A stretch of 64,000 nt of DNA from Bog-756 sp963725395 (GTDB lineage: Bacteria; Actinomycetota; Acidimicrobiia; Acidimicrobiales; RAAP-2). The number at the start of each line of letters is the position of its first letter. Within the stretch, counting starts at the first letter, position 1. Made by a program: the position numbers and the translations under genes. The notes below the pieces were generated by a model that saw nothing but the letters and a program-made list of their open reading frames with translations, did no database searches and had not been told where the DNA came from. This document shows positions 9,817 through 19,793 of the stretch, in pieces. The stretch covers positions 1 to 64,000 of the forward strand of contig CAVRYH010000002.1 of the NCBI GenBank assembly GCA_963725395.1, given 5' to 3'.

Positions 9817-11688
9817 TCAAAAGAGGATGCCGGCCAGCGTCGGCAGTTGTACGTCATAGGTGTGGGTACCGGCGTCCCGGACCCTGATCACGATGCGGGG
9901 GTCGGTGGGTATGTGGAGCACCGGGACCGGTCGTGAACCTCCGCCGGGCGTCCGCTCGGTGACGGTGGTGAAGGGGTTGTAGCTGATGGGGAGGGCCAGC
10001 GTGGTCGGTCCGTTGCAGTGCACCCGGTAGGTGGCCCTGAGGGACTCGAAGCCGGTACCGGCGGTTTGGACCACCGAACACGGGACCGAGGTCAGCGATG
10101 CCGCTTCGCTGTGGTCCTGGTGCAACTGCTGATAGAGCGAGGTATCGAACGGGAGCGTCCGACCGTCTGGCGCCTTGACCTTCGGGAGGTACTCGGCGAA
10201 CAGCGAACCGAGGGGATCGGTGGTGAACGTGGAGGTGTTCGGTTCACTGAGCACGCTGATCGGTACGAACGGCAGGCTGGGGTACTTGCCGGCCGCTGGG
10301 GCAGGTCCACGAACCACGATCGGCGAGAGGGCCACGAAGAGCCCCAACCACAGCGCGGCGACGACGGCGGGCAGCCGCCAGGTGGAGTTTGGCTGCCGGG
10401 CCCGGAAGAGACGGAGGTACCAATCGGCTACGACCCCGGCCAGTACGAAGGCCAGCGGGATGCTGAAAGTCATCATCCGGAAGGGATAGCCGATCACCTT
10501 CAGTTGCCAGAACGCATTCCAAGCCGGCAGCGAGACCCGGAACTGCATGAGCTGATAGATGACGAAGCTCACGACCAGGACAGTCACGACGACACGGTTG
10601 ACGTCGGGCACATCGACGGCGGCATGCCGAACACGTCTGCGAAACGACAGGACCAGCACGGTGACGAGGCCGAGGATGAGGAGGAGTGTGACGGCCACGT
10701 CGATCTGGAGGTCGAGACCGAACGGGACCGCCGCGTTGACCGTTCTCGACAGCCAGCGGAACGAGGGGTTGTAGAGCACCGCCCAGGGTTTGACGAAGGT
10801 GAACGAAGATACGAAGGTGTTCTCGGCGGTGATCGTGGTCGCCGGGTTGTAGTACCTGCCCATTCTGACCTCGGCCAGTAGCCCGGGGGCCAGGATCAGG
10901 GCCGTCAACGCGACTGAGACGGTCAGCCGGTAGGCGACGGCGCGCAGGCCGGCCGACCGGTAACAGATGAGGAAGGCCACGCCGGTGACCACCAGCATGA
11001 TGACGGCCAGCAGGGCGACGGTGTTGTGCGCCCATACCAGCACCACAACCACCGGGACGATCGACCAGGACCACCGACGGTCCCTGATCAACGTCAGACA
11101 CCAGAAGATCAGCCACGGCACGATCATCAGCGCAGAGAATTCGGCCAGGTCGGCCCGGACGAACCACTCGCTGAACGTCCAGTTGCTGATCAGGAACCCG
11201 GCCGATCCCACCACCATCACCAGTCGGCTCCTGGTCACCAGGCTCAGGGCCTTGCGCATACCGTACGCGCCGATGACCATGAAGATCCCGATGGTGACCA
11301 CCAGCGTGGCCTTGAGTGACCCGCCAAGCAGGATGAAGACCACGCCTCCCACGGTGAAGAACGCCCGCTGGTAGAAGAGGAGAACCGGCGTGCCCATGCC
11401 GTAGGCGTCGCTGCTCGACCACACCGGGTACAGGTCGCCGTGGCGGAAGTGAGCCGCATAGATCTGCACCAGTAGCGGATCGGGCGGTGTCTGTCCGAAC
11501 GACCACCCGGCTCGCCGCCCGGCCAGGCTCAGGGCGAGCGCTGCAGCACCGAGGACGAACACCAGAAAGATGAGTTCGTAAGTCCAATCGATTCGGCGGA
11601 GCCGGACGAGGTATCGACTCGTACCTTCCGAAGTCTCCGCGCTGCCGAGCTCGTCGCCCGAACGTATCGGGTCATCGGTGAGCGTCAA
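9817..11688 (-). CDS. PTPS-related (6-pyruvoyl-tetrahydropterin synthase-related) membrane protein
   Basis: The protein has 623 residues with about twelve membrane segments and a C-terminal soluble domain. The front loop D-P-L-L-V-Q-I-Y-A-A-H-F-R-x-G-D-L-Y-P-V-W followed by G-M-G-T-P matches the membrane family called PTPS-related, a GT-C-like group with no proven pterin function. A TTG start follows AGGGG with suitable spacing. The C-terminal 150 residues (Y-L-P-K-V, S-V-P-C-S-V, P-T-D-P-R-I-V) recur in the truncated copy at 37166..37605. A role in envelope glycan synthesis is inferred from neighbours. Confidence 0.7.
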   Translation of the reverse strand: MTLTDDPIRSGDELGSAETSEGTSRYLVRLRRIDWTYELIFLVFVLGAAALALSLAGRRAGWSFGQTPPDPLLVQIYAAHFRHGDLYPVWSSSDAYGMGTPVLLFYQRAFFTVGGVVFILLGGSLKATLVVTIGIFMVIGAYGMRKALSLVTRSRLVMVVGSAGFLISNWTFSEWFVRADLAEFSALMIVPWLIFWCLTLIRDRRWSWSIVPVVVVLVWAHNTVALLAVIMLVVTGVAFLICYRSAGLRAVAYRLTVSVALTALILAPGLLAEVRMGRYYNPATTITAENTFVSSFTFVKPWAVLYNPSFRWLSRTVNAAVPFGLDLQIDVAVTLLLILGLVTVLVLSFRRRVRHAAVDVPDVNRVVVTVLVVSFVIYQLMQFRVSLPAWNAFWQLKVIGYPFRMMTFSIPLAFVLAGVVADWYLRLFRARQPNSTWRLPAVVAALWLGLFVALSPIVVRGPAPAAGKYPSLPFVPISVLSEPNTSTFTTDPLGSLFAEYLPKVKAPDGRTLPFDTSLYQQLHQDHSEAASLTSVPCSVVQTAGTGFESLRATYRVHCNGPTTLALPISYNPFTTVTERTPGGGSRPVPVLHIPTDPRIVIRVRDAGTHTYDVQLPTLAGILF

Positions 11689-11794
11689 TCAAGCACCCCT
11701 GTCGCCTAGGTGGCCCGACGTTAGTTGAAACGTCGTGCCTGGTCTCGTCCGACCGTCGGTGGGGCGGGAAGCTGGCACGTGGCATCTCGGTCCG

Positions 11795-14287
11795 TTACCC
11801 GGACCTGGCTCCGGCGAAGGTCTCCGAGCCGGTGGCCGGGGCCGACGGTGGTCCGGGTGGGCCGACCAACGGGGGGGTGGACGCCGTCCGTTTGTCCTTG
11901 CGTCGGCGTACCCCCTCGATGACGACGCCGGCCACCAGTCCGGTGAGGCTGACCGCGGCCAGGATCATCCCGGCGGTGAAGGCCATCGGCCAGTAGCGGA
12001 GCACGACGTGGTGCCGGCCCGGGGGTACCCGGGCTTGGAGCATCACGCCCGAGAACTGTTCGAGTGGGAGAGGTCGGCCGTCGATGGTGGCGTGCCAACC
12101 CGGTACATCGGTGACGCGTAAACGCAGCACCTGGGGCGAGTCTGCATCGGTCACCAACTGCCAGGTGGCGGGATCGGGTTGGTGGACGGTGACCGGTGTC
12201 CCCGGTGCGTCGTCGGGGGGCAGTGCCGTACCGCCGGTGGCGGGCACCAGGGTGGCGGAGGCGGCGCCGGGGATCCGGTAGAGCTCTTCACCGCCGACGG
12301 TGCGCACGAAGACGCTCCCCGGTGGACCGGGTTGGCCGTGGAATTCGAGCACGTAACCCACCCCGAAGCGTCGGGCGGCAGTGACGCTGGTGACCGAGGG
12401 ACAGAACAGGTAGTAGTAGGAGCTCCCCCCCGAGGTGCCGGTGAGGTGTTGCCAGGCCGGGAAGTACCCACTCGGCACCAAGGGATCGTAGATGGCCAGC
12501 TCGTGCACCTGGAAGAGGATGTTCGACTCCGGAAGGATGCCGAGCTCGGGAGTCCCGAGGAACGTCGAGGCGATGCAGGTGCCCGATCCCAGGCCGACCA
12601 GCGACGACCCCACGGTCCTGTGGAGGGCGGTAACCGCTGTCGTGGGAGCCGGGCCCTGCGAGCTCGAGGACCACAGGGGGACACCCGCGGTGACCAGGAA
12701 CGCCGTCTCGCTGACCAGGAGGATCACCGCGGCGAGGCGGGCCGTGCTGACCCGAACGGCCCCCCGGTTCTTTCGCACCGTCCAGGTGAGCCACGCCACC
12801 ACCGCCAGGCCCACCAGGCAGCCGATCGCCGGCCAGAGGAAGCTTGCCTGACGGATCCGCGCCTCGTCCGCCGGCAGATGGCTACGTCCGAACAGCCAGA
12901 TGGCCACCAACACCACGGTGGCGACGCCGAAGCCTCCACCGGCCCACCGCCGGATGTGCGCCGATCCGGGTTCCCGGACCAGGGCGTCGATACCGACGCC
13001 AGCCAGAACAGACAGACTGAACGCCAGAGGGACCAGCGCACGCGTCAAGATGACATTACCGATCAGCGGAAGCCCGTCGAGGGCCGACGCCACGCTCGGC
13101 ACCAATGCCAGGGCGGCCATCACCACCGCCACGGCGGCCAGGCCGATAACCTCCGGACGCCTCCAGCGGGTTCCGAGCGCCACCGCCGCCATCACCAGGA
13201 CGGTCACCCCCACGTAGTTCGCAGTCCACTGGTAGGAGACCGAGCCGAACCAGTGACTGCCGGCGACGGGAAGTCCGTCGAATCCCTGGAAGATGAGCTG
13301 GAGGACCGCATGGTCCGGTATCGTCACCGATCCGTAGTTGCCGGTGGAGGTTCGACCCGACAAGGCCAGTAGCTGCATCCCCGGCAGCAGGAGCGGTGCG
13401 CTCAGGGCCACACCGGCCGCCCCGGCGATGGCCAGATCGATCACCGGGCGGAGGATGGGCCCGGCGTCACCGAGGCGCGGCGCCCGCTGGACGAGGACGA
13501 CCAACAAGAACAGAGCGAGGGCCACTCCCAACAGGAGAGTGGTCTCCGGGTGGCCGGCGTAGATGCTCATGGCCAGCGCCACAGCGAACGCCGCAATGGA
13601 GAGGGCCCGTCGTCGTCCTCGCACGATCAGCACCGCGGCAGCGAAGAGCCAGCCGGTCCACGAGCTGACCGACGTCGACGACCATCCCACTAGGGACATC
13701 ACCGGACCGCCGAGGACGAAGACGGTTCCGATGAACGCCGAGGCCACGACGCCCAGGCGGAGCACCCGACCGAACACGTAGGCGCCGGTGCCGGCCACGG
13801 CCACGGTGACCAGCACGCCCACCGAGTAGGCCAACCGCAACGGGACGAGGTAACCGACCAGGGCGGGGAGTCCGAAGGGGGCCGACTCCCAGTTGAATGC
13901 CAGTGGCATCCCCAAGCCGCTGAACGGGTTCCACAGGGGAAGATGGCCTTGGTGGACCTGGGTCCATACCTGATCGGTAAAGGGGATGAACAAGGAGGCC
14001 AGGTCCCGCATCGACGAGTTGTGGACGACCACCCCGTGCTGGGCGGTGAGTCCGACGGTCGAGAGAATGTCGTAGGGCCCGAGGTAGATGCCACGGAACA
14101 GCGCCGGAAGCAGGACGGCCACCCCGGCGGCCAGCACCCAAAGGACTCCGATGACGTCCGGCAACCGGGATCGTCCACCGGCGCCTGCCTTCACCGGCGG
14201 GTGGGGAGATCCCACTGGATCCGTCCCGGCCGTCCCGTCTGCCTCGAGGTGTGCACGCCCTCGGGGCGTGGCGTCAACGGGCGTCAT
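11795..14287 (-). CDS. YfhO family membrane protein, copy A
   Basis: The protein has 830 residues. The ATG at 14287 lies 14 bases inside the end of the upstream YfhO gene, which indicates translational coupling. The plan is one N-terminal segment, a loop with L-P-L-W-N-P-F-S-G-L-G-M-P-L-A-F-N-W, about a dozen membrane segments, and an exported C-terminal domain containing V-L-R-L-R-V-T-D-V-P-G-W-H-A-T-I-D-G followed by a last membrane helix. YfhO proteins are GT-C-like; some are needed for glycosylation of teichoic acids. It is one of four paralogs in the window. Confidence 0.85.
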   Translation of the reverse strand: MTPVDATPRGRAHLEADGTAGTDPVGSPHPPVKAGAGGRSRLPDVIGVLWVLAAGVAVLLPALFRGIYLGPYDILSTVGLTAQHGVVVHNSSMRDLASLFIPFTDQVWTQVHQGHLPLWNPFSGLGMPLAFNWESAPFGLPALVGYLVPLRLAYSVGVLVTVAVAGTGAYVFGRVLRLGVVASAFIGTVFVLGGPVMSLVGWSSTSVSSWTGWLFAAAVLIVRGRRRALSIAAFAVALAMSIYAGHPETTLLLGVALALFLLVVLVQRAPRLGDAGPILRPVIDLAIAGAAGVALSAPLLLPGMQLLALSGRTSTGNYGSVTIPDHAVLQLIFQGFDGLPVAGSHWFGSVSYQWTANYVGVTVLVMAAVALGTRWRRPEVIGLAAVAVVMAALALVPSVASALDGLPLIGNVILTRALVPLAFSLSVLAGVGIDALVREPGSAHIRRWAGGGFGVATVVLVAIWLFGRSHLPADEARIRQASFLWPAIGCLVGLAVVAWLTWTVRKNRGAVRVSTARLAAVILLVSETAFLVTAGVPLWSSSSQGPAPTTAVTALHRTVGSSLVGLGSGTCIASTFLGTPELGILPESNILFQVHELAIYDPLVPSGYFPAWQHLTGTSGGSSYYYLFCPSVTSVTAARRFGVGYVLEFHGQPGPPGSVFVRTVGGEELYRIPGAASATLVPATGGTALPPDDAPGTPVTVHQPDPATWQLVTDADSPQVLRLRVTDVPGWHATIDGRPLPLEQFSGVMLQARVPPGRHHVVLRYWPMAFTAGMILAAVSLTGLVAGVVIEGVRRRKDKRTASTPPLVGPPGPPSAPATGSETFAGARSG

Positions 14288-16718
14288 CGTGAGCGGACGC
14301 TTCGGCGCCCGGTCCGGACTCGACCACCGATGGCCCCGTGTCCGGTCGGTGCCGCCGGCGGAACCGCTCCACGGCGATGGCACTCACCAGGCCGACCGCC
14401 GCTCCGGCCGCCAGGACGAGCCCGGCGGTGAAGGACGAGGGCCAGTAGCGAAGGCGGATGGTGTGGCGCCCGGGGGGTACGTCGAGTTGCAGCATCACTC
14501 CGGCGAATTTGTGTGTAGGAACCGGCTGGCCGTCGATGCTGGCATGCCAACCCGGCACATCGGTCAGGCGGAGCCGGAGCACTTGGGGCACCGCGGATCG
14601 AGTGGTGATGTCCCACGCGGCCGGGCTCGGATAGGTCACCGGGACCGGCGTTCCGGGGGCGTCGGTGGCCGGCAACCCTCCGTCGGCGTCCAGCGGAGTG
14701 ACGGTGGCCGCGCCCGAACCGGGAATCCGATAGAGGACGTCATCCCCCACGTTCCGGACGAACACGGCACCCTTCGGGCCCGGGGCTCCGGTCGGCTCGA
14801 CCACGTAGCTCACGCCGTAGAGCCGGGCCAGGCTGGCCGTGTTCACCCCGGGACAGTACACCGAGTCGTTGGGGATTCCGGCCGAGCCCTGCCCGTTGGA
14901 CTTCCACGCCGAGTAGTACGCCCGGGGGATCATCGGGTCGTATAGGGCCAGCTCGCGGATGCCGTAGGCGATCTGGGCATTTTCGGGAATTCCGAGGCCA
15001 GGTGGCAGGAAACAGTAGGGCAGTCCCAGGGCGATCTCCGAGGATCCCACGGCGCTCTTGAGGGCCCGGACAGCCGGTGTGGTCGTGAACGGCGTCGAGG
15101 TGGCGGTCCACAACGGTGCTCCCGCGGTGATCAGGAAGGCGGTCTCGCACACCAACAGGGACAGACCGACCAGCCGGCCGACGTCGAGCGGCGAGGCGTG
15201 GTCTGGGCTGTGATCTCCCCGCCTGTACCGGTCCGCCCAGACCAGTGCTCCCACCGCCAGCAGTCCCAGGGTCGTCTCGACGACGGGCCAGATGAAACTC
15301 CTCGCCCGGATGGAGGCATCGGTGGGGTCGAGGTGCCCCCGGCCGAACAACCACAGCACGATCAGTACCATCGCGGCGATGGCGAATCCGCCACCGGTCC
15401 ACCGGCGGACAGCTCGCCGTCGGTGGCCACGCACGATGGCATCCATCCCGACGCCGCCCAGTGCCGACAAGCTGAAGGCCAGCAGCAGGATCGCCCGCTG
15501 CCAGAGCACCGTCCCGATCAGGGGCAGTTTGTCGAGGGCCGACACCACCAGCGGGACGAAGGCGATGGCCAGCATCACCACCGCCACGACGCCGAGGGCC
15601 ACCACCTCGGGTCGCCGCCGGCGGACTCCCACCGCCACCACTGCCAGCACCATGACGATGACGCCCACGTAGGCGGCTGTTTCGGAGTAGCCGTTGGGAT
15701 AACCGAACCAGTGGTTGCCGGCAATCGGCAGGCCGTCGAATCCCTGGAAGAGGAGGTGCACCACGTTGTGCACGGGGAGGGGCGGATTGCCCACGATCAG
15801 CTCACCCGGGTCAGCACCGGGAGCGGCGCGTTCCGAGTTGGTGATGACCTGGAGGCCGGGCAGCAGCAGGGGGGCACCCAGGGCGGCGCCGGCGACGACA
15901 CCCAACGACAGGTCGAGGACCGGTCGGCGGATCGGACCCGAGCCGCCTAGGAACCGCCACCGCTGGGCCAGCAACGTGACCAGAAACACCAGCAGCGCCA
16001 GCCCGGACAGGGTGAGGACCTCGGCCTGTCCCACGTAGACCATCGCCGCAATGACCACGGCCAACATGGCGATCGAGGCGGCACGCCGCCGACCACGGAT
16101 GACCACGAGCGCCGCCACGAACAGCCATCCGCACCACGAGAGCACAGCGGCGTGGGGCCATCCCAGCCAACCGAGCATGGGGCCGCTGAGCTCGAACGCG
16201 GTTCCGGCGAAGACAGACGCCAGAGTGCCCAGACGCAGTACCCGGGCGAGCGTGTACATGCCGGTCCCGGCGATGATCAGGGTCACGACGACCTGCACGG
16301 TGAACGAGAGATCGAGAGGGAACAGATAGCCGATCAGGGCGGGCACACTGAACACCACGGTCTGCCAATTGAAGGCCAGGGGCATCCCCAGCGCCTCGTA
16401 GGGGTTCCACAGTGGAAACTGGCCATGGTGTATCTGGGTCCATGCCAGCGTGGTCCAGGGGATGATCTGGTCCGACTGGTCGCCGGCCTGGAGATTGTGG
16501 ATGACCACCCCGTGCTGGCGCAGCACGCCGAATTGCGACAGGACGTCGTAGGAGCCGTAGGAGGCCCCGTGGGTCAGCGCCGGGAGGAGTACCAGAGCGG
16601 CCACCAGTACCAGCCAGGACACAGCCACCACATGCAGCCAGCGATTGGGGTGATGACTCTGGAGCGCTGGATGGGATGCCGTGACGTGCCCCCCGCCTTT
16701 GGTTGGTTCCCCCGACAT
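14274..16718 (-). CDS. YfhO family membrane protein, copy B
   Basis: The protein has 814 residues from an ATG at 16718, with GGGGAGAG 12 bases upstream and a TATACT box (16757..16762) just before it. The frame runs further upstream, but that part has no membrane pattern. It has the same architecture as copy A: W-N-P-Y-E-A-L-G-M-P-L-A-F-N-W loop, repeated membrane pairs, and the D-V-P-G-W-H-A-S-I-D-G C-terminal domain. It heads a two-gene operon with copy A. Tandem copies suggest either different acceptors or subunits of one machine. Confidence 0.85.
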   Translation of the reverse strand: MSGEPTKGGGHVTASHPALQSHHPNRWLHVVAVSWLVLVAALVLLPALTHGASYGSYDVLSQFGVLRQHGVVIHNLQAGDQSDQIIPWTTLAWTQIHHGQFPLWNPYEALGMPLAFNWQTVVFSVPALIGYLFPLDLSFTVQVVVTLIIAGTGMYTLARVLRLGTLASVFAGTAFELSGPMLGWLGWPHAAVLSWCGWLFVAALVVIRGRRRAASIAMLAVVIAAMVYVGQAEVLTLSGLALLVFLVTLLAQRWRFLGGSGPIRRPVLDLSLGVVAGAALGAPLLLPGLQVITNSERAAPGADPGELIVGNPPLPVHNVVHLLFQGFDGLPIAGNHWFGYPNGYSETAAYVGVIVMVLAVVAVGVRRRRPEVVALGVVAVVMLAIAFVPLVVSALDKLPLIGTVLWQRAILLLAFSLSALGGVGMDAIVRGHRRRAVRRWTGGGFAIAAMVLIVLWLFGRGHLDPTDASIRARSFIWPVVETTLGLLAVGALVWADRYRRGDHSPDHASPLDVGRLVGLSLLVCETAFLITAGAPLWTATSTPFTTTPAVRALKSAVGSSEIALGLPYCFLPPGLGIPENAQIAYGIRELALYDPMIPRAYYSAWKSNGQGSAGIPNDSVYCPGVNTASLARLYGVSYVVEPTGAPGPKGAVFVRNVGDDVLYRIPGSGAATVTPLDADGGLPATDAPGTPVPVTYPSPAAWDITTRSAVPQVLRLRLTDVPGWHASIDGQPVPTHKFAGVMLQLDVPPGRHTIRLRYWPSSFTAGLVLAAGAAVGLVSAIAVERFRRRHRPDTGPSVVESGPGAEASAHDDAR

Positions 16719-17043
16719 TCGAACCGGTCTCTCCCCGCCCAGTTTGGCGTGGCTGGAGTATAACGAAGGTTGTTCGGAGAGATGGGGCGCGACGGCCTTC
16801 GACCTGCGGTTCTGTGGCCGGACTCGGTCACAGAACCGGGCGTCGGGTCCGGGTCGTGGGCGAGGTCGGAGGCCACGCCCGGACCCACAGTGGGCACCGA
16901 TCAGGCGGTGGTCCAACGGACGGTCTCGGTGTCGGTGCCGGTGGGCGATTCGGCCAGAACGCTCCACGGGGTAAAGGAAAGGGTGGCCGATGTCCTGGGG
17001 ACCATCTGGCCCATCACCAACGTGGAGCCTGCTCGCTCCGAGT
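16719..17043. other. Intergenic region upstream of YfhO copy B
   Basis: This 325-bp stretch separates two YfhO genes on the minus strand. It contains the probable -10 box TATACT for copy B. Other open frames here lack support. Confidence 0.4.
16757..16762 (-). promoter_or_regulatory. Putative -10 box of YfhO copy B
   Basis: TATACT on the minus strand lies 38 bases upstream of the chosen ATG. No clear -35 is visible. Confidence 0.35.
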
Positions 17044-19518
17044 TCATTGTGGCGCCGTTGCCGGCTCGTCAGCTGACTCGGACTCTCGGGGATCACCACC
17101 TGAGTCTCTTGCCAGACCGGCGGCGGATCGCCCCTGTCCACGTCGGGAGTGGACCGGTACCCGAGACCGGCGCCGTGACCAGACCACGATCGATGCCGCC
17201 ACCAGCACGACAAGGCAACTTCCGGCCACGATCAGACCGGCGGTGAACAGCGGGGGCCAGTAGTTCAGTTCGATCACATGGTGCCCGGCGGGAATGCGGG
17301 CCTGGATCATCACGTCCGCATAGGAGGAGATTGCCAGCGGGCGTCCGTCGATGGTGGCGTGCCAGCCGGGCTGGTCGGTCAACCGCAGTCGCAGCACCTG
17401 TTCGCTCTGCCCGGTCGTGACCACTTCCCACGATGACGGTGAGGAGTGGTGCACCTCGACCGGAGTACCCACGGCATCGACCGGGGGCATTCCGCCCCCG
17501 GGCGTAACTGGGGTCACGGTGGCGTCTGCGGACCCGGGGATCCGGTAGAGGTCCTCACCCCCGATGGTCCCGACGAAGACGGCATCCGTCGGACCGACGG
17601 CACCGTGGGAGACCAGGACGTACTGCACCCCGAAGCGACGGGCCTGGGAGGCTGTCATCAGCTGGGGACAGAACGAATTGAAGACGGGGACGCCCGCTCC
17701 GGTGTGGCTCACTCCGGCCCACGCCCTGACGTAGGTCCGAGGCAGAATCGGGTCGTAGAAATCGAACTCATGGATCCCATAGAGGATGTTGGCCTCCGGC
17801 AGGATCCCGAGAGCGGTGGTCGACGGCCCGTCAAAACAGGTGAAGGCACCGAAGCCGACCGTGGCACTGCCGACGGTGCGCGCCAGGGTCGAGACCGGGG
17901 AGGGTGTGGTGATCCCGTGGGCGGACGACGACCACAGGGGGGCGCCCGAGGCGATGAGAAAGGCGGTCTCCACCAGGAGGAGGAGCCCTGCGGCGACCGA
18001 CCCGGCCGAACGCCGTGTGGGGTGGACCGACCGGGGAGAACCCGCCCGCCGCGTCCACACCGCCCGGCCGCCCACGATGGCCAGCGCCAGCCCGGTGGTT
18101 ACCAGGGGCCAGATCAGGCTCTGCCGGCGGAGCATGGCGTCGACGGAGGAGAGTCCAGAGGAGCCGAAGGCCAATAGTGCCAACAGGAGCACGAAGAACA
18201 CGCAAAGCAGGCCACCGAGCCACAGGGAGGTGGACCGCTCGGCCTCGCCCCGGGCCACCGCGTCGATGCCGACACCGGCCAGGACGGCGGTACACAGTCC
18301 GAGCATCATCAGGTCGCGGTGCCAGTCGATGGTCTGGATCTGGGGTAGATGGAGGAACAGCGCCTCGACCGGAGGTGCGAACACGATCACGGTGGTGACC
18401 ACGGCCAGGACTGCTATGGCTGCGATATCGGATCGACGCCTGCCCCGGATCACTCCCACGACGGCCAGGGCCACGGCGACCGCCCCCACGTAGGCGGCAG
18501 TGTCGAAGTAGACGGCGTCGCCGAAGACATGGCTCCCGGCGATGGGCAGGCCGTTGTAGCCCTGGACGAGAAGATGCAAGAGGTCGTGGGGGGGGAGTGA
18601 CTTGCCCACCTCGGTCTGGGCCACCAGGGTTGCACTGTTCCGGGTCGACCCGCCCAGTACCTGAAGACCGGGTAGGAGGAGGGGGGCACCGAGGGCCGCG
18701 CCGGCGCCGATGCCGAGGACGAGGTCGACCAGCGGACGCAGCCAGTGGTGCACGGTTCCCCGGGTGATGATGTCGATGACCACCATGGTCACCACGACGA
18801 TCACCGCCGAGACCACCACCATGGTGAGTATCTCCGGCTGCCCGGCGTAGACGGCGAGCGCCGTGATCACCGCGAACAGGGTGATGTTGCGGACCCGGTG
18901 TCCGCCGCGGACGATGAGGATGGCCACCGCCAGTAGCCATCCCGCCCATGACATCACCGACGCATGGGGATAGCCCAACCATCCCATGAAGGAGCCGCTG
19001 AGCTCGAAGACCGTCCCCGCGGTGGCGCATCCGATCACACCGACATGCAGAACGCGGGCCAAGACGTAGGCGCCGGTTCCGGCGACCACCATGGTCACGA
19101 TGATCTGCACCGTGTAGGCCAGGTGCAGCGGGAAGGCGTAGCTGATGGCCACCGGAAGGCTGAACACCGCGGACTGCCAGTTGAAGGCCAAGGGCAAGCC
19201 GAGACCGCTGTAGGGGTTCCACAGGGGGAGGTGGCCCTGGTGGACCTGCACCCACGCCAGGTTCGACCAGGGGATCATCTCGGCGATCTGATCTCCCGTG
19301 GACGAGTTGCGGACCGTCACCGCGGATGCCCGGGTCAAGCCGGACTTGGACAACAGGTCGTAGGGCCCGAGCGAGAGTCCGTGGTGGAGAGCGGGTACCA
19401 GCACCAGCAGCGCCGATCCGACGACCCAGGCCACACCCACCACATGAGGGAGGGCGGCGCGCCAGAACGGTTCGGACCTCGGTGCCAGATGGCCACCGCC
19501 TCGGCTGTCGGTTCTCAC
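17044..19518 (-). CDS. YfhO family membrane protein, copy C
   Basis: The protein has 824 residues from a GTG at 19518. It has the loop L-P-L-W-N-P-Y-S-G-L-G-L-P-L-A-F-N-W, the gene-family signature G-P-Y-D-L-L-S, and a C-terminal soluble domain with L-T-D-Q-P-G-W-H-A-T-I-D-G-R. Length and layout match the other copies. It lies 325 bp upstream of copy B on the same strand, so the three genes may be expressed together. Confidence 0.85.
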   Translation of the reverse strand: MRTDSRGGGHLAPRSEPFWRAALPHVVGVAWVVGSALLVLVPALHHGLSLGPYDLLSKSGLTRASAVTVRNSSTGDQIAEMIPWSNLAWVQVHQGHLPLWNPYSGLGLPLAFNWQSAVFSLPVAISYAFPLHLAYTVQIIVTMVVAGTGAYVLARVLHVGVIGCATAGTVFELSGSFMGWLGYPHASVMSWAGWLLAVAILIVRGGHRVRNITLFAVITALAVYAGQPEILTMVVVSAVIVVVTMVVIDIITRGTVHHWLRPLVDLVLGIGAGAALGAPLLLPGLQVLGGSTRNSATLVAQTEVGKSLPPHDLLHLLVQGYNGLPIAGSHVFGDAVYFDTAAYVGAVAVALAVVGVIRGRRRSDIAAIAVLAVVTTVIVFAPPVEALFLHLPQIQTIDWHRDLMMLGLCTAVLAGVGIDAVARGEAERSTSLWLGGLLCVFFVLLLALLAFGSSGLSSVDAMLRRQSLIWPLVTTGLALAIVGGRAVWTRRAGSPRSVHPTRRSAGSVAAGLLLLVETAFLIASGAPLWSSSAHGITTPSPVSTLARTVGSATVGFGAFTCFDGPSTTALGILPEANILYGIHEFDFYDPILPRTYVRAWAGVSHTGAGVPVFNSFCPQLMTASQARRFGVQYVLVSHGAVGPTDAVFVGTIGGEDLYRIPGSADATVTPVTPGGGMPPVDAVGTPVEVHHSSPSSWEVVTTGQSEQVLRLRLTDQPGWHATIDGRPLAISSYADVMIQARIPAGHHVIELNYWPPLFTAGLIVAGSCLVVLVAASIVVWSRRRSRVPVHSRRGQGRSAAGLARDSGGDPRESESADEPATAPQ

Positions 19519-19793
19519 ACGTCAGAACCAGGGATCGGCCGGCGCTCACATCCCCACCGGCACCATGGAGGGAATCTCGGCGACGAGGAGGGCGAGGGGC
19601 CACCCGATAGCTCCATGTACACCCCCCCTGGCATGAGGTTGACCAGCCATGGCCGGCCCGGCAGTCGAACGGAAGAAAGCACGCATCGTAATCGATGGGT
19701 CGACCGACCACGTGGCGAGACAGAGGGCGTGGTCGATCGACGTCACCGCCGGAGAGGTCGTCCGGGCCTGCGCCGCGGTACCCTCCGGCCCTG

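Noticed and set aside
17831..19711. 626-codon minus-strand frame overlapping YfhO copy C
   Set aside because: Arg/Pro/Gly-rich translation without any motif; the YfhO frame explains the region.
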